A DNA stretch of 7,160 bases from Bacillota bacterium (GTDB taxonomy: Bacteria > Bacillota > Clostridia > Peptostreptococcales > Anaerovoracaceae): contig JAEDNK010000075.1 of the NCBI GenBank assembly GCA_016302545.1, positions 1 to 7,160 of the forward strand, given 5' to 3'. The notes beneath the pieces were generated by a model, which searched no databases, was not told where the DNA came from, and saw only the letters and a program-made list of their open reading frames with translations. Positions 1-5,488 of this stretch are shown here, in pieces. The translations under genes were made by a program, and so were the position numbers. Positions within the stretch are counted from its first letter, which is position 1; each line of letters opens with the position of its first letter.

Positions 1-186
1 TAAACATTCCGGCAATGCGGATTTTGCGCGCATTATATGTATATCCGGCAATTGTCGCCGCAATATTTGCAGCAACGGGAAGAACGGAGGGACGGTCAGG
101 TTTTTATTGCTTTTACATTGAAAGGAAACAAAGAACAGGAATGTTCCCACCAGACCGATTGCCTGTATCAATAAATAGTTTTTCAT
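1..186 (-). pseudogene. YgjV-family membrane protein, internally deleted remnant (continues off the window)
   Basis: Reading from an ATG at 186-184, with GAGGG nine bases upstream, the first 30 codons give a membrane segment (MKNYLLIQAIGLVGTFLFF, then a QCKSNK end) that matches the start of YgjV-family proteins as I remember them. After codon 30 (about position 97) this frame turns into unrelated residues. A different frame, starting at the GAC at 97-95, reads PSVLPVAANIAATIAGYTYN and continues with NARKIRIAGMF, which matches the family about 100 residues further on. About 70 residues are therefore missing and the two halves are out of frame. There is no stop in the N-terminal frame before the window edge, so an aberrant peptide could still be made. 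The gene starts 33 bases after dinD and may be cotranscribed with it. The family role is unknown (inner-membrane protein in E. coli). The family call is fairly secure; a sequencing error could explain the frame change but not the missing block. Confidence 0.72.
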
Positions 187-219
187 CAATAAGTGCCCTC
201 AAATTTCATTTTTTCTCTG

Positions 220-1080
220 CTACTCATCTAACATCAGCTTACCTTTTTTTGCTTTTTCCTTTAAGCGTGCCATCTGTTCTTTCTCAATTTGTTGTATGCT
301 TTTCTCCGGCGTCGGCAAATCTTCAGGCATTGTTCCACCTATCTTTTCAATTGCTGTTCTCACTTCTTTACCGACATTGTAGTGTACGCTCGTTGCTTTC
401 GCTGCACCCTGTATTCGGTCTTTTCGCAGCTTTTCCTCTGTCTGTGAGATCCTGAACAGATTAGCTATCAATTCTGTACTTCCCATAAAATCAAGTATTT
501 TCTGTCCGGCCTCCAGTTGCTTTCTCGCATGGATATCGTCTACATCCAAACCGCCGTATAAACCCATATATCCCGCATTTTGAAATATGGCAAATTCCTC
601 ATTGGTGATAACCCCTGCATCATGTGCGGTTTCCACCAAGAGTTGATTCCACTGTTTTATATCACCACGAACAACAAGTCTACGGTTATCTTCACTTAAT
701 TGGTTAAAATGGTCAGCCACCTCTTGTCTATATGTCTGTATTGCGAAGTATGTTTGTCCTAATGCAATTACCTCTTTTCGAGGATCACCGTTTTGCACTA
801 TTAAATAGCATGCATATCTTGATAGTTCATAATCTATAACAGGTTTTGCCGTTGCTCCTGCTTCGACGATTTTGCTGACCTCAGCAAAATCGACAGAACT
901 ATCGTGACCACTATTCTCACAGGCAATCATTCCACGTTTTATTACATTCTGGAAATTCCTCCATTGTGAATACTCAAGAACATCGGCCAGTTCTCTTGCA
1001 CTCCAATACTCAGTACCATCATCTCTTACATGCTTTATATCTTCAAAACGCTTATATTCTTTTGCAATTAAATTGCTCAT
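220..1080 (-). CDS. dinD: DNA damage-inducible protein D (DinD)
   Basis: This 286-residue protein is close to the 274 or so residues of E. coli DinD and matches along its length. The N-terminal Bro-N/antirepressor-like region carries YWSARELADVLEYSQWRNF (residues 25-43). The central block SRYACYLIVQNGDPRKE (about 87-103) is followed by TYFAIQT. Then come GYMGLYGGL (170-178) and, near the end, GKEVRTAIEKIGGTMPEDLP (237-256), ending in a charged lysine-rich tail. In E. coli, DinD is an SOS protein reported to inhibit RecA-mediated strand exchange; that role is from the family, not shown here. I chose the ATG at 1080 because AGGAGG lies eight bases upstream; an in-frame GTG at 1122 has no comparable site. 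The ATG overlaps the stop of the small upstream frame as ATGA, suggesting translational coupling. Sample rows are about 40% GC against 53-58% in the next gene upstream, which hints at separate ancestry. Confidence 0.93.
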   Translation of the reverse strand: MSNLIAKEYKRFEDIKHVRDDGTEYWSARELADVLEYSQWRNFQNVIKRGMIACENSGHDSSVDFAEVSKIVEAGATAKPVIDYELSRYACYLIVQNGDPRKEVIALGQTYFAIQTYRQEVADHFNQLSEDNRRLVVRGDIKQWNQLLVETAHDAGVITNEEFAIFQNAGYMGLYGGLDVDDIHARKQLEAGQKILDFMGSTELIANLFRISQTEEKLRKDRIQGAAKATSVHYNVGKEVRTAIEKIGGTMPEDLPTPEKSIQQIEKEQMARLKEKAKKGKLMLDE

Positions 1081-1205
1081 ATCCTCGCCCTCCTGATAGG
1101 ATGCCTGATTACGGTTTTCCACTTTTCTGGGGCAACCTTGACAATCTCCGGCTTATTCTTTGGCATGTAGAACTCTTTGTATTCTTTCTTATAATCAAAC
1201 GCCAT
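1077..1205 (-). pseudogene. Truncated 5' end of a GyrI-like gene, now a 42-residue frame coupled to dinD
   Basis: An ATG at 1205-1203 with GGAGG five bases upstream opens a 42-codon frame beginning MAFDYKKEYKEFYMPKNKPE. I recognise this as the typical start of GyrI-like small-molecule-binding domain proteins of Firmicutes, usually about 200 residues. The resemblance stops after about residue 24 (IVKV), and the rest (ending HPIRRARI) is unlike the family. The frame ends TGA at 1079-1077, overlapping the dinD ATG. The body of the gene is absent: dinD occupies that place and the far side shows ygjV sequence. It begins 21 bases after the MFS transporter stop, so it was probably second in that transcription unit. 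It may be a dead remnant whose start signals now serve as a leader for dinD, or a small expressed peptide. The family assignment rests on recalled N-terminal similarity over about 24 residues only. Confidence 0.6.
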
Positions 1206-1226
1206 AATTACCTCCGCATATTTTGA

Positions 1227-2456
1227 TTATTTCTTCTTTATCCTATCCACAATCAGCACCAGAACCAAAGCCCCGAGCCCTGTGACTATAGTGGAAACCA
1301 GCAGCATGAATCCCGGTCCGGAAACATCAAGCATGATGCCCCCAAGCACGCTTGCCAGCATGGAGGATGCCGTAGTCATTACCGTATACAGCGCCTGACC
1401 CTTGACCGCTTCCCCCTTTGCCATAACCTCTCCGATAAAAGAAACCATGGCGGGCAGGAACAGCCCAAAAGAAAAGGTCTGTAGCAGGTGAGCCACATAA
1501 ATCATGGTTACGCTCTCTGCCAGATATATAAGCAGAACCTTCAGAGTGAAGCATATAGCCGCAAACTTCAGTATGAGTTGACAGGAAAACCGTTCCTTTA
1601 TTTTATCAAAGAAAAACAATGCCGGAATCTCCAGAAAAGCCATGACAGAGAATATTCTGCCCATGTCCTCGCTGGTCCCCCCTACGCCCTCAACTACCTG
1701 AAGCATAAAATTGTTCAGAATGGAATTGCTGAAAAACACTCCAATTACAGCCAGATTAAGGACTACAAAAAGCTTGTTTCTCTTTACGAAAAGGGCCAGA
1801 TTGATTTCCTCAGCCTCCTCAGCATCAGCTACGGGAACCTGTCCGCATTCTCCCAAAACCGACACAGCCTGCTTTCCTGTTTTTTCCCCCACCATCCTGT
1901 CAAACTGCGTCTTGGTGACCCAGAGACTTGCCAGCAGCATCAGAAGGACGATTTCGCCGGAAAGGGGCAGCACTCCCACTCCCTTGGCCTCAACCAGGGT
2001 TCCGAGGAACGCGCAGAGCACCGCATATGCCAGAGAGCCTACGCTCCTGCATGCGCCGAAGTTGATATGTACTCCCGTCTCCTCCAGCTTAAATGCCAGC
2101 GAGTTAAACAGGGGCTGAAGGGTTGTCATCCACGCCATAATGAACATATATACTACCCACAAGGCGGCGGATTTCTGCTTCATCACAAAGAGCAGTCCCG
2201 TCAGCACCATGAGCAGAACCGCAGAAAGCTGGGTAACTCCTATAAGGGAAAGTTTTTTTGAACGGTCAGCAAGGTCCGCTATCAAAGGCTGCAGGAATAC
2301 AGCCAAAATATTTCCCACCGCCAGAATTATTCCTATTTCCGCATTGCTGTATCCCCTCGCAAGGAGAAATGCCGACGCAAAGCTTCCCGCAACGCCGTAA
2401 TACATCCAATAGGTACCGTGAATACATCCGTATTTTATATTGAGCAATTTTCCCAT
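1227..2456 (-). CDS. MFS transporter, MFS_1-like / LacY-HcaT type permease
   Basis: A 409-residue, very hydrophobic protein of standard major facilitator length, with about twelve predicted membrane segments in two halves. The N-terminal half has the pattern YYGVAGSFASAFLLARGYSN (residues 19-38), seen in the sugar/nucleoside/phenylpropionate permease group. It continues with FLQPLIADLADRSKK (about 54-68), the QP plus motif-A-like loop that follows TM2. A polar loop (about 182-225, rich in Glu) separates the halves. It is expected in the cytoplasmic membrane as a proton-coupled symporter or exporter; the substrate cannot be read from sequence. It has its own promoter candidate and follows a terminator, so it heads a new unit, probably continuing into the GyrI remnant and dinD 21 bases on. 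The ribosome site is weak (AGAGG twelve bases away, AGAAG four away), so translation may be modest. No frameshift or internal stop is visible. Confidence 0.86.
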   Translation of the reverse strand: MGKLLNIKYGCIHGTYWMYYGVAGSFASAFLLARGYSNAEIGIILAVGNILAVFLQPLIADLADRSKKLSLIGVTQLSAVLLMVLTGLLFVMKQKSAALWVVYMFIMAWMTTLQPLFNSLAFKLEETGVHINFGACRSVGSLAYAVLCAFLGTLVEAKGVGVLPLSGEIVLLMLLASLWVTKTQFDRMVGEKTGKQAVSVLGECGQVPVADAEEAEEINLALFVKRNKLFVVLNLAVIGVFFSNSILNNFMLQVVEGVGGTSEDMGRIFSVMAFLEIPALFFFDKIKERFSCQLILKFAAICFTLKVLLIYLAESVTMIYVAHLLQTFSFGLFLPAMVSFIGEVMAKGEAVKGQALYTVMTTASSMLASVLGGIMLDVSGPGFMLLVSTIVTGLGALVLVLIVDRIKKK

Positions 2457-2494
2457 GTTACTTCTACGCCTCTTTTGCTTCTTTTAATTGTTAC

Positions 2495-2524
2495 ATTATA
2501 CCACCTCCGGCGCCCTTCCGTCCA
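2495..2524 (-). promoter_or_regulatory. Promoter candidate for the MFS transporter unit
   Basis: On the minus strand a perfect -10 TATAAT (2500-2495) follows TGG. A -35-like TGGACG (2524-2519, four of six consensus bases) lies 18 bases upstream. The site sits just downstream of the symporter terminator and about 40 bases before the transporter ATG, where a promoter is expected. The spacer is unusually GC-rich and holds GGCGCC, which may be chance. Confidence 0.6.
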
Positions 2525-2537
2525 CTGCAAAAACCAC

Positions 2538-2562
2538 AAAAAAGAGGGGCGGTGCCCCTTTT
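2538..2562 (-). terminator. Intrinsic terminator of the lipoprotein-symporter unit
   Basis: In the minus-strand transcript, GGGGC (2558-2554), a three-base ACC loop and GCCCC (2550-2546) form a GC stem extended by A-U pairs. The stem is followed by UCUUUUUU. It lies 25 bases beyond the symporter stop codon and upstream of the next promoter, so it separates the two transcription units. Confidence 0.88.
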
Positions 2563-2587
2563 ATCGTACTGTATTTTTATTGGAAAA

Positions 2588-3826
2588 TCAGCCCGCAAGT
2601 TTCTTCTGCAGCCAATCTTTTCCGTCCACATATCTGGATACTACATATGAAACCACATAGTCTCCCGAAGAATTTATCATTGTAGCCGGCGGGTCTACCA
2701 GATTTCCGATAGCTACTAAAATCGGGAATGCCAGTTCCATCTGTGCAGGAAAGAAAATAGAGCAGATAATATATTCTCCTATGTAACCGCCCCCCGGCAC
2801 TCCGGACATTCCCACAGATGACAGGACGGCAACCAGAATAATCGGAATCAGCTGCCCCCAAGTAAAATCAATGCCGAAAACGCCGTAGACAAAGGCGATT
2901 TTAAGCACGCAGGAAAAACATGATCCGTCCATGTGCATAGTAGCACCGAGAGGAACAACCATTTCCGATACATCCTTGGAAATACCCGTATCCTCCGCCA
3001 CTTCCATATTGGTTGGAATTGTGGCTACTGACGAGCAGGTTCCCAGCGAGACGACAGCAGGTCTTGCAATGTGCTTGAACATCACCTTTACAGCGCCGGG
3101 GCCGCCGCCGAACCTTGCAAAAAGCGGGAATGCGGTAAAAATGTAGATAAAGCAAAGAGGATAGTACACCAGCATAGCACGTCCGTAGGACTGTGTAATC
3201 ATGGAGCCGTAATCGGCCACCAGTCCCGCAAATATAGCAAAGAAGGCTACAGGTGCATAGTAGGTGATAATCTTTACAAACTTGAGCATTACCTCTGTCA
3301 GTCCTTCCAGAAACCTGGTAATTACGCCTTCTCCGCTTTCAGCCAGATTGGCGGCAAAGCCGAAGAGCAGCGAGAAAACTATCAGCGGCAGCATTGCTCT
3401 TCTGGTAAGCAGCCCCACAAAATCACTTGCGGTAAAGAAATTTACCAGCATGTCGGACAGGGTGGCATATTCACCGATTTCCTCTGCAGGTATATCCTCC
3501 CATGCCTCAAGCACCGGCGGGAATATTTTCATCAGAACAAACATAATAAAGGCTGCAATAGCTCCCGTAATAACGAATACAGCAACCGTGGTTCCCAGAA
3601 TTTTGCCTGCCCTCTTCCTGGACCTCATTCCCGCCACCGAACTTGAGATAGAAGCAAACACCAGAGGCACCACGATACAGAACATCATATTGATAAATAC
3701 CGTTCCAAAAGGTTTGAGTTTTAGCGCAAACTCAGGAGCTGCCCATCCCACTATACATCCGACAATCATGGCACCCAGCAGAATTGCCAAAAATCGATAA
3801 TTCCGTGCAATTTCCTTACTTTCCAT
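2588..3826 (-). CDS. Dicarboxylate/amino acid:cation symporter (SDF/DAACS family), probably for a neutral amino acid
   Basis: A 412-residue homologue of the GltPh/GltP/SstT elevator-type symporters, of normal length. Family landmarks are in order: VVPLVF in TM2 (52-57), the HP1 serine-rich tip SLGTCSSVATIPTN (260-273), TM7 PLGATMHMDGS (292-302), the HP2 tip SVGMSGVPGGG (337-347) and TM8 VDPPATMINSSGD (377-389). Against GltPh (numbers from memory), D312, D394, N401 and D405 are kept as D300, D378, N385 and D389. R397, which binds the side-chain carboxylate of aspartate, is A381, so an acidic substrate is unlikely and a neutral amino acid is favoured. The third sodium site also looks altered (Y89 to F84, S93 to G88, N310 to H298). 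It acts in the cytoplasmic membrane as a cation-driven importer. It is second gene of a unit with the lipoprotein. AGGAGG sits about ten bases before the ATG but is buried in a leader hairpin. Substrate is inferred only; a sulfur or D-amino acid would fit the neighbouring desulfhydrase. Confidence 0.93.
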   Translation of the reverse strand: MESKEIARNYRFLAILLGAMIVGCIVGWAAPEFALKLKPFGTVFINMMFCIVVPLVFASISSSVAGMRSRKRAGKILGTTVAVFVITGAIAAFIMFVLMKIFPPVLEAWEDIPAEEIGEYATLSDMLVNFFTASDFVGLLTRRAMLPLIVFSLLFGFAANLAESGEGVITRFLEGLTEVMLKFVKIITYYAPVAFFAIFAGLVADYGSMITQSYGRAMLVYYPLCFIYIFTAFPLFARFGGGPGAVKVMFKHIARPAVVSLGTCSSVATIPTNMEVAEDTGISKDVSEMVVPLGATMHMDGSCFSCVLKIAFVYGVFGIDFTWGQLIPIILVAVLSSVGMSGVPGGGYIGEYIICSIFFPAQMELAFPILVAIGNLVDPPATMINSSGDYVVSYVVSRYVDGKDWLQKKLAG

Positions 3827-3886
3827 AAAAAAAATTCCTCCTGACCGTTAAAAATCTTCATATCGATTTTTATGCCGGTCGGGAGG
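3827..3886 (-). promoter_or_regulatory. Leader hairpin with U8 tract that sequesters the symporter Shine-Dalgarno
   Basis: In the minus-strand transcript CCUCC (3886-3882) pairs with GGAGG (3841-3837). After a C/A mismatch, GACCG (3880-3876) pairs with CGGUC (3847-3843). An asymmetric internal loop (GCAU against AA) leads to AAAAAUC (3871-3865) pairing with GAUUUUU (3856-3850) around an eight-base loop. That gives 17 paired positions. The 3' outer arm is the ribosome binding site of the symporter. After two A come eight U (3834-3827), which end exactly at the AUG. Hairpin plus U tract is the form of an intrinsic terminator, and burial of AGGAGG is the form of a translational off-switch. It begins 21 bases after the lipoprotein stop. 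It may simply lower symporter output relative to the lipoprotein, or be regulated; I see no recognised riboswitch or T-box motif. Confidence 0.7.
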
Positions 3887-3892
3887 ATTATA
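3887..3892 (-). promoter_or_regulatory. Possible internal -10 element inside the symporter leader
   Basis: A perfect TATAAT on the minus strand (3892-3887) directly precedes the leader hairpin. A start about seven bases on (near 3880) would fall inside the 5' arm and drop its outer CCUCC. No convincing -35 is found at 16-18 bases, so this may be chance in an AT-rich stretch. Confidence 0.3.
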
Positions 3893-3907
3893 TGCTTTTA
3901 TTATGTA

Positions 3908-4321
3908 TTATGCGTCTTCGCCTGTCATATCCAAGATACTGTCATTGACAATCTCGGCTACATTGCCGCCTTCGCAGCGAACTTCCAGTACGCGTGCTTC
4001 GATTACCTCATCGTTCTTCACATAACTGAAGGTAATCTGCGCCTGACCGTCCTCAAGTGCGCGGAAGCTTGCAACATATGTATCGTCCGTCGTCTCCTGC
4101 GTCAACAGCTCAATAACCTTTTCATTATCAAGTACAAAATACCATCCAAAATCAGGCGTTTCATCAGGTATGCGCACGGTCAGTATTCCTGCCTCCGAAT
4201 CCAGTTCAAACCAGCCGGTCTCATCGGCTGCAGGCTCATCCTTCTGACCGCCGCAGCCGGCCAAAAGTGTCAGCGCACATGTCAAAATCAATATCAGAAC
4301 TAAAAGTTTATTTTTTTTCAT
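3908..4321 (-). CDS. Small secreted lipoprotein, possibly with a chagasin (I42)-like fold
   Basis: A 137-residue protein with a classic lipoprotein signal: Lys-rich start (MKKNK), a leucine/isoleucine core and lipobox LLAGC with the lipidated cysteine at residue 23. A short acidic linker (GGQKDEPAADET) follows. The mature part would be anchored outside the membrane. Its domain (about 40-125) alternates strands and has a TVRIPDETPDFGWYF segment and a YVASFRALEDGQAQITFSY segment. These resemble the two conserved blocks of chagasin-type cysteine-protease inhibitors, an Ig-like fold, but the similarity is weak and a function should not be assigned. I chose the ATG at 4321 because AAGGAG is ten bases upstream; a TTG at 4327 would be only four bases from it. 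It has its own -10 and is first in the unit with the symporter. Whether it helps that transporter or is unrelated is unknown. Confidence 0.82.
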   Translation of the reverse strand: MKKNKLLVLILILTCALTLLAGCGGQKDEPAADETGWFELDSEAGILTVRIPDETPDFGWYFVLDNEKVIELLTQETTDDTYVASFRALEDGQAQITFSYVKNDEVIEARVLEVRCEGGNVAEIVNDSILDMTGEDA

Positions 4322-4348
4322 AATCAATACACTCCTTTTTTTCTTTTA

Positions 4349-4377
4349 ATTATACAACAAAAATCGCGACAGTCTCC
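4349..4377 (-). promoter_or_regulatory. Promoter candidate for the lipoprotein-symporter unit
   Basis: A perfect TATAAT (4354-4349) lies about 27 bases before the lipoprotein ATG. The hexamer at a 17-base spacing (GGAGAC, 4377-4372) matches the -35 consensus poorly, so an activator may be needed. A TCGCGA palindrome sits inside the spacer (4364-4369). The rest of the gap from the desulfhydrase stop at 4432 holds only AT-rich sequence. Confidence 0.55.
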
Positions 4378-4431
4378 ATCTTGTAACCATATTTTCTGCG
4401 ATATGCAAAAAAAGAACATTTTTCGACTTTG

Positions 4432-5457
4432 CTATTTAATTATCCTGATACCATCCTCGAGTTCCTTTTCAAACTCCACTCTGTGATGGAGTGTGTAGAG
4501 TCCCGGAAAGCCTCCGGTATGAAGGAAAATAACCTTTTCTCCCTGCTTTATCTTTCCCTCGCGAACCATATCGATAAGCCCTGCGAATCCTTTGCCGGTG
4601 TAGCAAGGATCAAGGAGTATGGCTTCTTTTCTTGCCATAAGGTATATAGCGTCCCGGACCTCCTTGCAAGGGTTGTTGTAGGCACCGCGAGTATAATCCT
4701 TTTCAATGTGGAAATCATCCAGTACCGCATCGAAGCCGAAACCGAATTTTGATTTCATCTGATTGAAATACTCTACTATTCGTTTTTCCTTTGCCTTTCC
4801 GAAAGGAGAGATTGCGATACCTGTAAGCCCGAGGTGTGAGCCTATGTCCTTAAGTCCGCAGAAAAGTCCCATGTAGGTGCCTATGGAGCCTACGGAGTCG
4901 ATTACTATCGCATCTTCAATTCCCAGTTCCTTGGCCTGGCGGTCAAGCTCCACTGCACAGTCGTAATAACCCAGTGCTCCCATTTCGTTGGAGCCGCCCA
5001 TAGGAATGAAGTATACCTTTTCGCCTTTTGCCTCGTACTCCTTTATTATCTGCGGGCAAAGCTCATCGAACTGCTCGTTTTCATCTCTTCCGTCATCAGC
5101 CTTTAAAATCAGATCGCAGCCCATTATCCTGTCGAGAAGTATGTTTGCTGACACCTCTCCCGGATAATCGTCTATGGCTATAATGGCGCACTTAAGGCCC
5201 AATTTAGCCGCCACCGCAGCAGTAAGTCTGCCGTGATTGGTCTGCGCTCCTCCCACTGTAACGAGCATGGTCGCTCCCTTATCAAGAGCCTCCTGTGCCA
5301 GATACTCCAGCTTTCTCAGCTTGTTCCCTCCTGCACCGTAAGGCGTCAGGTCATCACGCTTTATGTATAACTCTATTCCCAGTTCCTTGGACAATGTCTC
5401 AAGATACTGTATCGGTGTTTCATCTACCAGATGAAGCTTTTTTATTCCTAATGCCAT
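4432..5457 (-). CDS. PLP-dependent D-cysteine desulfhydrase / ACC deaminase family enzyme, probably D-cysteine desulfhydrase
   Basis: A 341-residue fold-type II PLP enzyme of family length. Visible landmarks are YIKRDDLTPYGAGGNKLRKL (31-50), where K46 of GGNK should form the Schiff base, and GGAQTNHGR (69-77), the substrate loop, with Thr where most relatives have Ser. SVGSIGT (188-194) is the phosphate-binding loop; DPCYTGKG (283-290) and LHTGG (312-316) follow. ACC deaminase has Glu after the Tyr (DPVYEGK) and Leu before GG. Here both positions are Thr (T287, T314), as expected for D-cysteine desulfhydrases, which convert D-cysteine to pyruvate, ammonia and sulfide in the cytoplasm. L-cysteate sulfo-lyase (CuyA) belongs to the same family and is not excluded. 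AAGGAGG lies seven bases before the ATG. It follows the GPH transporter by 31 bases with no promoter or terminator between, so the two form an operon. Family is near certain; the substrate is an inference from two residues. Confidence 0.93.
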   Translation of the reverse strand: MALGIKKLHLVDETPIQYLETLSKELGIELYIKRDDLTPYGAGGNKLRKLEYLAQEALDKGATMLVTVGGAQTNHGRLTAAVAAKLGLKCAIIAIDDYPGEVSANILLDRIMGCDLILKADDGRDENEQFDELCPQIIKEYEAKGEKVYFIPMGGSNEMGALGYYDCAVELDRQAKELGIEDAIVIDSVGSIGTYMGLFCGLKDIGSHLGLTGIAISPFGKAKEKRIVEYFNQMKSKFGFGFDAVLDDFHIEKDYTRGAYNNPCKEVRDAIYLMARKEAILLDPCYTGKGFAGLIDMVREGKIKQGEKVIFLHTGGFPGLYTLHHRVEFEKELEDGIRIIK

Positions 5458-5488
5458 TTTATTGCCTCCTTATTCTACTATAATATAG

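Noticed and set aside
15..455. Plus-strand 146-codon frame at the left edge
   Set aside because: It is antisense to the ygjV remnant and the dinD 3' end, and its product has no recognisable features.
1081..1122. Upstream GTG start that would lengthen DinD by 14 residues
   Set aside because: The ATG at 1080 has a strong AGGAGG at the right distance and matches the usual DinD start; the extension has neither.
1488..2261. Long plus-strand open frame (257 codons) opposite the MFS transporter
   Set aside because: It lies wholly antisense to a clear membrane-protein gene, has no convincing ribosome site and its product resembles no protein family. Such frames are common opposite hydrophobic genes.
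3071..3800. Plus-strand open frames of 191 and 178 codons opposite the symporter
   Set aside because: They overlap each other and the well-supported symporter, with low-complexity products and no initiation signals.
4322..4327. TTG start two codons upstream for the lipoprotein
   Set aside because: It would be only four bases from AAGGAG; the ATG at 4321 has better spacing and gives a typical MKK signal start.
4403..4431. Possible terminator after the desulfhydrase gene
   Set aside because: Only short A-U pairings can be drawn in front of a T run; there is no GC stem, so I do not call it.
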